NCBI RefSeq assembly: GCF_000252445.1
Contig: NC_017790.1
Span: 658,126 to 722,125 of the forward strand
Length of the DNA stretch: 64,000 bases
Direction of reading: 5' to 3'
From: Deinococcus gobiensis I-0
GTDB lineage: Bacteria > Deinococcota > Deinococci > Deinococcales > Deinococcaceae
Part shown: positions 1 to 8,022 of the stretch, piece after piece
Layout of the letters: each line of letters opens with the position of its first letter
Position numbering within the stretch: the first letter of the stretch is position 1
Position numbers and translations under genes: made by a program
Notes under the pieces: model-generated
Told to the model about the DNA's origin: nothing
Seen by the model: the letters and a program-made list of their open reading frames with translations, nothing else
Database searches by the model: none

Positions 1-548
1 GGCTCGTCATCGGCATCGTGACCAACAACGACGACCCCAAGGGGCTGGGCCGGGTCAAGGTGAAGTTCCCCTGGCTGTCGGACAAGCACGAGAGCGACTG
101 GGCGCGCGTGGCCTCGGCGGGGGGGGGTGCGGCGCGCGGAATGGCGTGGCTGCCCGAGGTGGACGACGAGGTCCTGATCGGCTTCGAGCAGGGCGACATG
201 CACCACCCGTACGTGGTCGGCGGCCTCTGGAACGGCGTGGACGCGCTGCCCGAACCCAACAGGAAACTGGTCAAGGGTGGCAAGACGGTACGCCGGGTGC
301 AGTATTCGCGCAAGGGCCACAAGATCATCCTCGACGACAGCGACGACCAGCCCGGGATCACGGTCGAGGACATGAACGGCAACGTCATCCACATCGACAG
401 CCGCACCAACAAGCTCACCATCCGCATGAAGGGCGACATCGAGGTCAATGCCCAGGGCCGCCTCGACCTGAAGGCCCAGACCGGGATCTCCATCGACGGC
501 GGCGCGGGCGCGGTGACGGTCACGGGCACGACCATCAAGCTGAACTGA
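1..548 (+). CDS. VgrG/baseplate-spike protein, C-terminal part (5' end cut by window)
   Basis: The frame is open from base 3, so the gene begins before the window and about 181 codons remain. The visible part opens with a gp5-type OB-fold (GRVKVKFPW, then DEVLIGFEQGD and PYVVGGLWNG in its first 75 residues). A Gly/Thr/Ile-rich, beta-helical tail follows and ends in GTTIKLN. This is the layout of the trimeric spike at the baseplate tip of contractile injection systems, tailocins and type VI systems. No effector domain is fused behind the spike. No other tail gene lies downstream, because the next gene is a convergent oxidoreductase, so this is the right edge of a cluster to the left. Spike identity is well supported; which injection system it serves cannot be told. 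Confidence 0.75.
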   Translation, partial: LVIGIVTNNDDPKGLGRVKVKFPWLSDKHESDWARVASAGGGAARGMAWLPEVDDEVLIGFEQGDMHHPYVVGGLWNGVDALPEPNRKLVKGGKTVRRVQYSRKGHKIILDDSDDQPGITVEDMNGNVIHIDSRTNKLTIRMKGDIEVNAQGRLDLKAQTGISIDGGAGAVTVTGTTIKLN

Positions 549-582
549 GGCCAGGCCGGAGCATCGGGCCCCTTCCCCGCCC

Positions 583-1473
583 TCAGGGCCGGAAGTAGTC
601 GCCGCGCTCCAGGTCGTCCATCAGCGGGCGGTGGGTGGGCTCCCAGGCCAGCGTCTCGCGGGTCCACCGGTTGGAGGCGGGCGCGTCCACGCTGAAGAAG
701 TGGCCGAGCCAGCCGAAGTGGGCCGGCGCGTCCTCGGGGGCCACCGACACCACCGGCAGGCCCAGGTGCCGGCCGATGGCCTGGGCGATGTCGCGGGTGG
801 CTATGCCCTCCTCGGCCACCCCGTGCAGCACCGCGCCCGCCGGGGCCGCCTCCAGCGCGAGCCGGAACAGCCGCGCGGCGTCCTGACGGTGCACGGCCGG
901 CCAGCGGTTCTGTCCGTCCCCGATGTAGGCCGAGGCCCCCCGACGCCGCGCCACCTCGACCAGCGTGCGGATGAAGCCGGGGTCGCCCAGGTCGTGCACC
1001 GTGGGCGAGAGCCGCACCACCGAGGGACGCACCCCCTGCCCGGCCAGCGCCAGCGTCTGGGCGGCCGACCCGGCGCGCGGGTTGACGGCCGGGTCGGCCA
1101 CATCCTGTTCGGTCACGACCTGGCCCGGCGCGGCCCCCAGGATGCCCGAGGCGATGACCAGCGGCCGCCCCGTACCCGCCAGGCCCTCACCGAGCGCCGC
1201 GATGGCCCCCTGGTCGCTGCGCAGCGCGCCCGCGAAGTCCGAAAAATCGTGCTTGAAGGCGAGGTGGATGACCCCGTCGGAGGCGGCCGCCCCCGCGCGC
1301 AGGCTGTCCGGGTCGTCCAGCGAGCCGCGCTGGACCTGCGCCCCGGCCCCTTCCAGCGCGGCGGCGGCCGTGTCCGAGCGGGCGAGGCCCACGACCTCAT
1401 GCCCGGCGGTGAGAAGCTCGGGGACGACGGCGGAACCGATGAATCCGGATGCACCCGTGACGAAGACGCGCAT
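583..1473 (-). CDS. NAD(P)-dependent SDR/epimerase-family oxidoreductase
   Basis: A 296-residue atypical short-chain dehydrogenase of the NAD-dependent epimerase type. The N-terminus MRVFVTGASGFIGSAV carries the Rossmann TGxxGxxG motif. The start is the ATG at 1473, chosen because GGAGG lies 6 nt upstream; an upstream ATG adds 11 residues with no domain value. The canonical YxxxK pair is not obvious, as in several atypical SDR groups, so substrate and direction are unknown. It diverges from a TetR regulator across about 140 bp holding two identical operators, so it is probably the regulator's target. Many such TetR-SDR pairs handle reactive carbonyls or xenobiotics, but nothing here proves that. 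Confidence 0.85.
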   Translation of the reverse strand: MRVFVTGASGFIGSAVVPELLTAGHEVVGLARSDTAAAALEGAGAQVQRGSLDDPDSLRAGAAASDGVIHLAFKHDFSDFAGALRSDQGAIAALGEGLAGTGRPLVIASGILGAAPGQVVTEQDVADPAVNPRAGSAAQTLALAGQGVRPSVVRLSPTVHDLGDPGFIRTLVEVARRRGASAYIGDGQNRWPAVHRQDAARLFRLALEAAPAGAVLHGVAEEGIATRDIAQAIGRHLGLPVVSVAPEDAPAHFGWLGHFFSVDAPASNRWTRETLAWEPTHRPLMDDLERGDYFRP

Positions 1474-1521
1474 AGTTCGACCTCCAGAAAAAGACGGCAA
1501 GTCCACTGCGGACCCACTCCG

Positions 1522-1538
1522 ATGTCAGTGACTGACAT
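1522..1538. promoter_or_regulatory. Operator 1 of the TetR/SDR pair
   Basis: ATGTCAGTGACTGACAT is a perfect palindrome with one central base, built as ATGTCA-N5-TGACAT. It lies between the divergent oxidoreductase and TetR genes, 48 bp upstream of the oxidoreductase ATG. The same half-sites recur at 1565-1581, which points to a dimeric repressor, presumably the adjacent TetR protein. Confidence 0.65.
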
Positions 1539-1561
1539 GGATACGCTAGGTCTTCGGCCGC

Positions 1562-1584
1562 GTGATGTCAACGGCTGACATCAC
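1562..1584. promoter_or_regulatory. Operator 2 of the TetR/SDR pair
   Basis: A second ATGTCA-N5-TGACAT element, with arms extended to nine pairs (GTGATGTCA and its complement). Its centre is 43 bp, about four helical turns, from the centre of the site at 1522-1538. It lies 31 bp before the tetR start, where binding would block tetR transcription, so autoregulation is likely. Confidence 0.65.
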
Positions 1585-1602
1585 TGAGGGCGTGGGCTCC
1601 GC

Positions 1603-1608
1603 TAGACT
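1603..1608 (+). promoter_or_regulatory. -10 box of a leaderless tetR transcript
   Basis: TAGACT lies six bases before the tetR ATG, and there is no Shine-Dalgarno sequence. This spacing puts the transcription start at or next to the A of ATG, a pattern common in Deinococcus. No good -35 is visible. Confidence 0.5.
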
Positions 1609-1614
1609 CGGCGC

Positions 1615-2187
1615 ATGGCCCGCTGGACCCCCGATGCCCGCAGCCGTCTGGCCAAGGCCGCGCTGGCGCTGTATATCGAGCGCGGCTTCGAACAGACCAC
1701 CGTCGCCGAGATCGCCGGGCGCGCGGGGCTGACCGAACGCACCTTCTTCCGGCACTTCGCGGACAAGCGCGAGGTCCTGTTCGGCGGGTCGGCGGTGCTG
1801 GAGGCGGGTCTGGTCGCGGCGGTCGCCGAGGTGCCGGACGGCTCGCCCCTGGAAATGATGGTGGCCGCGCTGGAGACGGCCGGCAGCTTCTTCGTGGACG
1901 ACCGCCGCGCCTGGGCGGGCCAGCGTCAGGGGGTCATCGAGGCGAACACCTCGTTGATGGAGCGCGAACTGATCAAGCTACGCGCCCTGGGGGGGGCACT
2001 GACCGGCGCGCTGGTCCGGCGCGGCGTCCCGGAGTCGGCAGCGGCCCTGGCGACCCAGGTCGGGCTCGTCGTGTTCTGGCAGGCCTTCGGGCGCTGGTGC
2101 CGCGCCGACCATCCGGCCGACTGGGGAGTGACGGTGCGGCAGGTCCATGCCGAAGTGCGGGCGGTGGTGGGCGCCGCGCCCGACTGA
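1615..2187 (+). CDS. TetR/AcrR-family transcriptional regulator
   Basis: A 190-residue protein, usual for the family. Residues about 5-60 form the TetR helix-turn-helix, with TVAEIAGRAGLTERTFFRHF as the recognition region. The rest is a variable alpha-helical ligand domain (EMMVAALETAGSFF onward). It diverges from the SDR gene and probably represses it and itself through the paired ATGTCA-N5-TGACAT sites between them. The start lacks a ribosome site and sits six bases after a TAGACT box, which suggests leaderless translation. The inducer is unknown. The gene ends before a bidirectional hairpin shared with the convergent chitinase gene. Confidence 0.9.
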   Translation: MARWTPDARSRLAKAALALYIERGFEQTTVAEIAGRAGLTERTFFRHFADKREVLFGGSAVLEAGLVAAVAEVPDGSPLEMMVAALETAGSFFVDDRRAWAGQRQGVIEANTSLMERELIKLRALGGALTGALVRRGVPESAAALATQVGLVVFWQAFGRWCRADHPADWGVTVRQVHAEVRAVVGAAPD

Positions 2188-2199
2188 ACCGCAGGGCAC

Positions 2200-2233
2200 A
2201 GGGCGGGCAGGACCCGAGTCCGCTGCCCGCCCT
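2200..2233. terminator. Bidirectional hairpin between tetR and chitinase
   Basis: AGGGCGGGCAG at 2200-2210 and CTGCCCGCCCT at 2223-2233 form a perfect 11-bp stem with a 12-nt loop. It sits between two converging genes. There is no clear U-tract, which is common for terminators in very GC-rich genomes. Confidence 0.6.
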
Positions 2234-2272
2234 GCGCCCCGCCGGATTCGGAACCCGGCGCTGCTCCCTCCC

Positions 2273-4294
2273 CTACTTCAGCCCTGCCGCGATGGCCTTC
2301 GCCAGCGTGCCCTGCGCGTCGTCGCCGTCGAGCGACCAGGCCATCGCGCCGCCCAGGCCCTTCTGCTTGATGTAGGCCATCTTCGTGGCGATGACCTCGG
2401 GGTCGTCGTAGCTCCAGAAAGTGCTGCCGTCGTACTTCCACATCTGCTTGGTGGTCGCGTCGCGGTACACGGTGCCGGGGGCATTCTTGAGCACCTTGAA
2501 GTCCTCGTAGCCGGCCTCGTAGGTGCCGCTGGCCGCGCCGGTCGCCGACTGGTACAGGCCGTTATTGGTCGCCGGCACGCCCTTCCAGCCACGCCCGTAG
2601 AAGGGAATGCCGACCACCAGCTTGCTCGCGGGCATCCCGGCGTTCAGGAAGGCGGTGACGGCCGTGTCCACCGAGTAGGTGCGGGTCACGCCGGTGCCGG
2701 GGTCCTGCGGGCTGGCGTAGAGGTTCGAGTGGAAATTGGTCGGCCCGGTCGCGTCCCAGGCGCCCCGGAAGTCGTAGGTCATGATGTTGACCCAGTCCAC
2801 CGCCGACCTGTACCCGGCCGGGTCCTGGTTGGCGATCTTGTCGGGACCGCCCGGCGCGGCGATGGTCAACAGGAGGCCGGAGCGCAGGGCGTCGAGCTGG
2901 CGCCGGAATTCTTGCAGCAGGAGGGTGAAGTTCTGCTTGTCCTGCGCGCTCACGCCGTTGGTCGGCAGGCCGCCGCCGCCCGGGTATTCCCAGTCGATGT
3001 CGATGCCGTCGAACACGCCCGCCGCCGCGCCTGCCCCGCCCGCGCCGTCGCTGACCGGCAGGTTGCCCTTGATGTACACGTCGAGGCAGGAGGCGACCAG
3101 GGCCCTGCGCGAAGCGTCGGTGCTGGCCGCCGCGCTGAAATTCCGGCTCCAGGTCCAGCCGCCCAGCGAGATCAGGACCTTGAGGCCCGGATACTTGGCC
3201 TTGAGCTTCTTGAGCTGGTTGAAGTTGCCCTTCAGGGGCTGGTCCCACTTGTCGGCCACGCCGTCCACGCTGGTCGCCGCGTCGAAGGACTTGCCGTAGT
3301 CGGCAAAAGCGTCGCCGCCGTCCCCGTTGCCGCTCTCGGCGCGGGTCACGATGTTGCAGCGGTAGGTGCCGCCCTCGTTGTACACGTTGCCGAAGGCGTA
3401 GTTGATGTGGGTGAGGGTCGCCGCCGTGCCGCTCGTGTCGATGTTCTTGACCTGATAGTTGCGCCCGTAGATGCCCCACTGCGAGAAGTACGCCACCCGC
3501 TTGAAACCCGAGGTGCTGGGGGGCGGGGTGGTACCGCCGATGTTCACCGTGACGCTGGCCGCCGCCGTCACCGCGTTGCCCGCCGCGTCGTACGCCTTGG
3601 CCGAGTAGGCGCGGCTGCCATTGTCGCTGGCGGTCACGGCGTCGCTCCAGGTGTACGGCGCGCCCATATCGGTCCCCAGCAGGCGCGTGCCCTGGTAGAA
3701 CTCCACCTTGCTCACACCCACGTTGTCGCTCGCCGTCGCGCTCAGGCTCACGTTGCCCGCTGCCGTCACGGTCGCCGGGCTGGCACTCAGGGTCACGGTG
3801 GGCGCTGTGGTGTCACCGCCGCTGGGGGGCGTGGTGGTGCCGCTGCACGCCGTGCCGTTGAGGGTACAGGTGTTCACGCCGCTGAGGGTGCCGCTGCCGT
3901 CGTAGTTGACGACGACGCTGCCCCCGGCGGGAATGGTCGCGCCGCCCCAGGTGTTGGGAGTGACGGTGTAGAGGCCGCTGCTGTCCTTGCTGATGCCACC
4001 CCCCGCCCCCCAGACGCTACTACCCGCCGCCGCATTGCCGTTGAATTTGAACTTCAGCGTCCAGCCCTGGATCGCCGCCGTGCCGGGGTTGCTTAGGGTG
4101 ATGCGGCCGGAAAAGCCGGTGTCCCACTGGCTGGTGGCGTCGAAGGTCGCGGTGGGGCCGCTCACCGCCTGCGCCCCCAGCGACGCGGCGGTCGGCGTGC
4201 CGGTCTGTGCGGCGGGGGGAGCCTGCCCGTCGCAGGCGGCCAGCACCAGGGCGAGGGTGAGCAGAACCGAACGGGACATCACGAGTCTGGACAT
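2273..4294 (-). CDS. Secreted GH18 chitinase lipoprotein with CBM2-like and Ig-like modules
   Basis: A 673-residue chitinase. The start at 4294 is set by GGAGG 6-7 nt upstream. Residues 1-21 are a lipoprotein signal ending in LVLAAC, so the enzyme is probably membrane-anchored. Residues about 45-150 resemble a family 2 carbohydrate-binding module (WDTGFSGRITLSN, GWTLKFKF). Residues about 160-250 are an Ig/Big-type linker domain. Residues about 262-673 are the GH18 barrel, with SLGGW, the catalytic FDGIDIDWEYP (DxxDxDxE, near residues 428-435), MTYDFRGAWD and a C-terminal AMAWSLDGDD. It hydrolyses chitin to oligosaccharides outside the cell. It faces away from the GlcNAc uptake and breakdown operon at 4787-12677, which would take up and degrade the products. 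Confidence 0.95.
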   Translation of the reverse strand: MSRLVMSRSVLLTLALVLAACDGQAPPAAQTGTPTAASLGAQAVSGPTATFDATSQWDTGFSGRITLSNPGTAAIQGWTLKFKFNGNAAAGSSVWGAGGGISKDSSGLYTVTPNTWGGATIPAGGSVVVNYDGSGTLSGVNTCTLNGTACSGTTTPPSGGDTTAPTVTLSASPATVTAAGNVSLSATASDNVGVSKVEFYQGTRLLGTDMGAPYTWSDAVTASDNGSRAYSAKAYDAAGNAVTAAASVTVNIGGTTPPPSTSGFKRVAYFSQWGIYGRNYQVKNIDTSGTAATLTHINYAFGNVYNEGGTYRCNIVTRAESGNGDGGDAFADYGKSFDAATSVDGVADKWDQPLKGNFNQLKKLKAKYPGLKVLISLGGWTWSRNFSAAASTDASRRALVASCLDVYIKGNLPVSDGAGGAGAAAGVFDGIDIDWEYPGGGGLPTNGVSAQDKQNFTLLLQEFRRQLDALRSGLLLTIAAPGGPDKIANQDPAGYRSAVDWVNIMTYDFRGAWDATGPTNFHSNLYASPQDPGTGVTRTYSVDTAVTAFLNAGMPASKLVVGIPFYGRGWKGVPATNNGLYQSATGAASGTYEAGYEDFKVLKNAPGTVYRDATTKQMWKYDGSTFWSYDDPEVIATKMAYIKQKGLGGAMAWSLDGDDAQGTLAKAIAAGLK

Positions 4295-4411
4295 GACCGA
4301 CCTCCGGACCCCACGCGGGGGCACTGACGGGGAAGAACCGGACTGCACGCTGAAAGGAACGAGAATAGAAAATCACAACCCATTTGAAAAAATATGTTGA
4401 AAATTTCTATC

Positions 4412-4421
4412 TGTCTAGACA
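4412..4421. promoter_or_regulatory. Candidate chitin/GlcNAc operator TGTCTAGACA
   Basis: A perfect 10-bp palindrome in the AT-rich divergent region. Its core resembles the TGGTCTAGACCA element bound by the GntR-type GlcNAc regulator DasR of actinobacteria, although the regulator encoded here is RpiR-type. Position and symmetry support an operator; the binding protein is inferred. Confidence 0.4.
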
Positions 4422-4645
4422 ATGTAAGAAAAATTTTTATTCCTTCGACCTTCGGGAAGTGGTTTTCATGGCAGAGAGGAGGTGGTTTTGTGGCGGCTTC
4501 CGATCCGGACGCGGCGCATGGCTCACAGCCGCTCGGCAGCGGGCACTTTTACACGCCCTCAGAGCGATCCAATCCTGCCCCACCGAGCGCACCGACGTAG
4601 TTGCGAGCGACCTCTTCCCCACTCACCACTCTCGACCACCCCCAC

Positions 4646-4673
4646 TTGACAAAAATAATTTTCTCCTTAATGC
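4646..4673 (+). promoter_or_regulatory. Promoter of the rpiR-GlcNAc operon
   Basis: TTGACA at 4646-4651 matches the -35 consensus and is followed after 16 bp by TAATGC at 4668-4673. It lies about 115 bp upstream of the regulator ATG and drives rightwards. It is the best sigma-70-like match in the gap. Confidence 0.5.
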
Positions 4674-4786
4674 TGAATTGGCAGCAAAGAATTTTCAGTT
4701 TTCAGAGGGATGTCTGGCAACCGATCTCGGGCAGGCTGGACCGGTCCCGTTCTCATTCGCCCGTTTCGAGTCTTATGGGAGGTGAC

Positions 4787-5650
4787 ATGACGACCTCGCT
4801 CTCTTCCTCACCCGCCCTGCCCGGCGGCGCCCTGGGGCGCATCCGCCTCGAAGCCGACCACCTCTCGCCCAGCCTGCGCCGGGTGGCCGACCACGTGCTG
4901 CAAGACGCCGACAACGTGGTTCACCAGAACATCACCGAGCTGGCCCTGAGCGTGGGCGTGGGCGAGGCGACCATCACCCGGCTGTGCCGGAAGCTGAATT
5001 TCGCAGGCTTCCACGCCTTCAAGCTCGCGCTGGCCGCCGACGTGATGAACCGCACGCCCGCTCCGCCTCCCGGCGGCGACAGCCTGGGTGCCCGCGCCGC
5101 CCGGCTGCTGCACTTCACGACCCAGACGCTGGAAAACACGGTGCAGCTGCTCGACGCCCCGGCGGTCGAGCGGGTCGCCACCCACCTGGCCCGCGCGCCG
5201 CGCGTGGTGCTGGCCGGACAGGGCAACAGCGGCCTGCTGGCGCAGTATTTCGCCAACCGGCTCATGCGGCTGGGCATCACGGCCACCGTCTCGACCGACC
5301 CGCACATCACGGCGGTGGGCATCAGCACCCTGCCGGGCGGCGGCGTGGTCATCGGCCTGAGCAGCAGCGGCAGCACCATCGATACCGTGCAGCACCTGCA
5401 ACTGGCGCGCAACCACGGCCACTACACGGTCGCGGTCACGCACCGCGCCAGCAGCCCGATCACCCGCTACGCCAGCGACGTGCTGTTCACGGCCGCCCAG
5501 GAAGACCCCCTGAGCGACAGCGTGCTCGATACCCTCACGAGCCAGGCCCTGATGCTCGAACTGCTGTACGCGGCCATCCTGCCCAAGCGCCCCGAAGCCC
5601 ACACCCTGCTGCGCGTCACCGCCGAGTCCGTCGTCGACAAGAAATTCTGA
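4787..5650 (+). CDS. RpiR/MurR-family transcriptional regulator (SIS domain)
   Basis: A 287-residue regulator. The ATG at 4787 is chosen for the GGGAGG 4-9 nt upstream; the frame extends further up but with unrelated residues. Residues about 10-85 are the RpiR helix-turn-helix (VGVGEATITRLCRKLNFAGF). Residues about 110-245 are a SIS sugar-phosphate sensing domain (VLAGQGNSG and IGLSSSGSTIDTV). Members sense sugar phosphates such as GlcNAc-6-P or MurNAc-6-P. As first gene of the operon holding GlcNAc transport and catabolism genes, it probably controls this operon and the divergent chitinase. Only 21 bp separate it from the binding-protein gene. Confidence 0.92.
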   Translation: MTTSLSSSPALPGGALGRIRLEADHLSPSLRRVADHVLQDADNVVHQNITELALSVGVGEATITRLCRKLNFAGFHAFKLALAADVMNRTPAPPPGGDSLGARAARLLHFTTQTLENTVQLLDAPAVERVATHLARAPRVVLAGQGNSGLLAQYFANRLMRLGITATVSTDPHITAVGISTLPGGGVVIGLSSSGSTIDTVQHLQLARNHGHYTVAVTHRASSPITRYASDVLFTAAQEDPLSDSVLDTLTSQALMLELLYAAILPKRPEAHTLLRVTAESVVDKKF

Positions 5651-5671
5651 AGTTCCCCCTGGAGGCACCCC

Positions 5672-6937
5672 ATGAAGATGACCCGCCTGATCGCCCTCGG
5701 CCTGAGCCTCTCGCTGGGGACGGTCGTGAGTACCGCCGCCGCGCAGCAGAAGGTGGAGTTGCAGTTCTGGACGTGGTATCTGAGCCCCAAGTTCGACGAT
5801 TACATCAAGACCACCATCGCGGCCTTCGAGAAGGCGAACCCCAACATCACGGTGAAGTGGTTCGACAAGCAGGACAGCATGGTGCAGGACTTCATCTCCA
5901 GCGTGAACCTGGGCGGCGCGCCCGACGTGATTAACCTGAACATCGACGAGACGGCCAAGGCGGCCCAGAACGGCTTCCTGCGCGACGTGAGCGCCCTGAC
6001 GCCGCGCGCGACCCTGACCGCCACCTACTACCCCCAGAGCCTGACCAACTTCAGCTCGGGCGGCAAGGTGTACGGGTACCCCTGGTACGGCTGGCTCAAC
6101 GAGGGCGTCATGCTCTACAACCCCGACCTGTTCAAGAAGGCCGGCATCACGGCCGTGCCCAGACGCGCGAGCGACCTGCTGACCCTCGCCAAGACCATCA
6201 AGGACAAGACCGGGGCCTACGCCTGGGTCCCTGCCCTGAAAGACCCCAACACGGCGTCCTTCCTGGGCTACTTCTACGCCGAGGGCCTGCCCATCTACGA
6301 CGCGGGCGGCAGGGCGGCCTTCAACACGGCGGCCCACGCGGCGCTGCTCCAGCAGTACGTCAATCTCTACAAGGGCGGCTATATCCCCGAAGACGTGGTG
6401 CGGCGCGAGGCCTTCCAGATCGCCACCGAGCTGTACGCGCAAAACCGCGTGGCCCTGATCGTGGGCGGCCCGCAGGCCCTGACCCGCATCAAGGACACCA
6501 ACCCGGGGCTGTACGCCAAGACGGTCGTGACGGGCGCGCCGCTGGGCAAGGCGGGCGTGCAGACCGGCGGCAGCATGGACCTCGTGGTGCCCGCCGCCAG
6601 CAAGCACCCCGCCGAGGCGGCCAAGCTCGCCGCGTTCATGACGAGCAACGCCAGCCAGATCGCCTTCGCCAAGGTGGTGCCGGTCGTGCCCACCACCCGC
6701 GCCGCGCAGGGCGACGCCCTGTTCAAGCAGACGGGCAGCGATCCGGTCGCCCGCGCCACCGCCCTCGTCGGTTCGTCGGGCCGCCTCATCAACCCTGGCT
6801 ACAAGGCGCCCACCAACAGCGACGACCTCTACAAGAACCTGAACGACAACATCGAGGCGGCGCTGCTGGGCCGCAAGACCGCGCAGGCGGCCCTGAACGA
6901 CTCGGTGGCGTACTGGAACGCGAACATGAAGAAGTAG
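5672..6937 (+). CDS. ABC transporter sugar-binding protein (family 1, probable GlcNAc/chitobiose)
   Basis: A 421-residue extracellular solute-binding protein with a cleavable signal peptide (MKMTRLIALGLSLSLG to about AAAQQ). It has the MalE-like fold signatures QFWTWYLSPKF at the mature N-terminus and GAPDVINLNID near residue 85. It should capture a mono- or oligosaccharide outside the membrane and hand it to the permease pair at 7111-8906. The ligand is inferred from the neighbouring hexosaminidase and GlcNAc genes. GGAGG precedes the start. A strong hairpin follows the stop, as is often seen after binding-protein genes that are made in excess over their permeases. Confidence 0.9.
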   Translation: MKMTRLIALGLSLSLGTVVSTAAAQQKVELQFWTWYLSPKFDDYIKTTIAAFEKANPNITVKWFDKQDSMVQDFISSVNLGGAPDVINLNIDETAKAAQNGFLRDVSALTPRATLTATYYPQSLTNFSSGGKVYGYPWYGWLNEGVMLYNPDLFKKAGITAVPRRASDLLTLAKTIKDKTGAYAWVPALKDPNTASFLGYFYAEGLPIYDAGGRAAFNTAAHAALLQQYVNLYKGGYIPEDVVRREAFQIATELYAQNRVALIVGGPQALTRIKDTNPGLYAKTVVTGAPLGKAGVQTGGSMDLVVPAASKHPAEAAKLAAFMTSNASQIAFAKVVPVVPTTRAAQGDALFKQTGSDPVARATALVGSSGRLINPGYKAPTNSDDLYKNLNDNIEAALLGRKTAQAALNDSVAYWNANMKK

Positions 6938-6956
6938 CGGGCGGTCGGCCTGCCGC

Positions 6957-6985
6957 GCCTGGGCGGAGCGAGCAGCCGCCCAGGC
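6957..6985 (+). promoter_or_regulatory. Intercistronic hairpin after the sugar-binding protein gene
   Basis: GCCTGGGCGG and its exact complement form a 10-bp stem around a 9-nt loop, 20 bp after the stop and inside a 173-bp gap before the first permease. Such elements in malE-like operons cause partial termination or protect the upstream mRNA. No U-tract follows, so full termination is unlikely. Confidence 0.5.
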
Positions 6986-7110
6986 TCCCGGGCAAGTCCG
7001 TAACTGCGGGCCATGTTCTCCCAGTTCCGTCCCCCTCCGTCTCCCGGCCCGCTGCCTGACCGGCTTTTCCTGGTCCGGCAGTGGGCCGCGTCCCTTAAAG
7101 GACCCCACCT

Positions 7111-8022
7111 ATGCGCGCCTCCTGGCGAGACACCCTGCTCTCCTACGCCTTCCTGGCCCCGGCCCTGGTGCTGCTGACCCTGTTCACCTTTTACCCGCTC
7201 GCCTACGGCTCGTACCTGGGCTTCACCGAGTACGGCGGCGCCCGCTTCGCGCAGGGGCTGGCCCCCAGATGGGTCGGGCTGGACAACTTCCGCACCCTGC
7301 TGGCCGACCCGCTGTTCCTGACCTCACTGGGCAACAGCCTGAAGTACCTGCTGGTGGTGCCCGCGCTGCAGCTCGCCTCGCTGGCGGTGGCGGTCCTGGT
7401 GAGCCGCGAACTGCCGGGCATGGCCTTTTTCCGCGCGGCGTACTACGTGCCGGTCGTCACGAGCGTGTCGCTCGCCGCCGTGATGTGGGAGTGGGTGTTC
7501 AACCGCGAGGGCACGCTGAACTGGGTGCTGGGGGCGCTGCACCTGCTGCCGGCGGGCGGGGCCTTCGGCTGGCTGAACAACGAACACACCGCCTTCTGGG
7601 CCGTGATGCTCGTGACCTTCTGGCGCGGCTTCGGGTACTACATGGTGCTGTACCTGGCCGGCCTCCAGAGCATCCCCGCCGAGCTGGAGGAGGCGGCGGT
7701 CCTCGACGGCGCGAGTGCGTGGCAGCGCTTCTGGCGCGTGACCGTCCCGATGATGAAACCGACCATCCTACTGTGCTCGCTGCTCTCGACCATCGCGGCG
7801 CTGCGGGTGCTGGAGGAGGTGCTGGTACTCACCAACGGCGGGCCGCTGAACTCCACCTACACGGCGCTGATGTACGTGTACTCCAAGGCGTTCCAGGGCT
7901 TCAACTTCGACTACGGGCTGGCGAGCGCTGCCGGGCTGGTCGTGGCGGCCGTGGCGCTGCTGCTCTCGCTGGCGAACTTCCGGCTCTTCCGCGAATCCGG
8001 CGGCGACGAGGGCCGCGCGTGA
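7111..8022 (+). CDS. Sugar ABC transporter permease, MalF-like
   Basis: A 303-residue inner-membrane permease with about six transmembrane segments, beginning with LLSYAFLAPALVLLTLFTFYPL. The ATPase-contacting EAA loop is EEAAVLDGASAWQRF near residue 192. AAAGGA lies about 9 nt before the ATG. Its stop overlaps the start of the second permease (GTGA). With that partner it forms the membrane channel for the sugar bound by the 5672-6937 product. No ATPase gene is present in this operon, so the transporter probably borrows a shared MsiK-type ATPase encoded elsewhere. Confidence 0.92.
   Translation: MRASWRDTLLSYAFLAPALVLLTLFTFYPLAYGSYLGFTEYGGARFAQGLAPRWVGLDNFRTLLADPLFLTSLGNSLKYLLVVPALQLASLAVAVLVSRELPGMAFFRAAYYVPVVTSVSLAAVMWEWVFNREGTLNWVLGALHLLPAGGAFGWLNNEHTAFWAVMLVTFWRGFGYYMVLYLAGLQSIPAELEEAAVLDGASAWQRFWRVTVPMMKPTILLCSLLSTIAALRVLEEVLVLTNGGPLNSTYTALMYVYSKAFQGFNFDYGLASAAGLVVAAVALLLSLANFRLFRESGGDEGRA

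Larger units (their letters stand above)
4295..4786. other. AT-rich divergent control region of the chitin genes
   Basis: This 492-bp gap separates the chitinase from the RpiR regulator and is far more AT-rich than its surroundings, especially 4360-4445 and 4645-4705. It holds a perfect TGTCTAGACA palindrome, a promoter-like TTGACA box facing the regulator, and a TTTTCAG direct repeat near 4693-4705. A possible minus-strand -10 (TATTCT at 4367-4362) faces the chitinase but has a poor -35. No convincing gene is seen in it. Confidence 0.6.

Noticed and set aside
1522..1584. Resemblance of the ATGTCA/TGACAT half-sites to the Deinococcus radiation/desiccation response motif TTATGTCATTGACATAA.
   Set aside because: Spacer is five bases instead of one and the outer TT/AA are missing; the sites lie beside a TetR gene and not a DNA-repair gene.
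2147..4096. A 649-residue frame antisense to the chitinase.
   Set aside because: Shadow of the GH18 gene, which has a signal peptide and catalytic motifs; the antisense product has none.
4808..7108. A 766-residue minus-strand frame opposite rpiR and the binding-protein gene.
   Set aside because: Shadow frame; both plus-strand genes have clear domains and ribosome sites.
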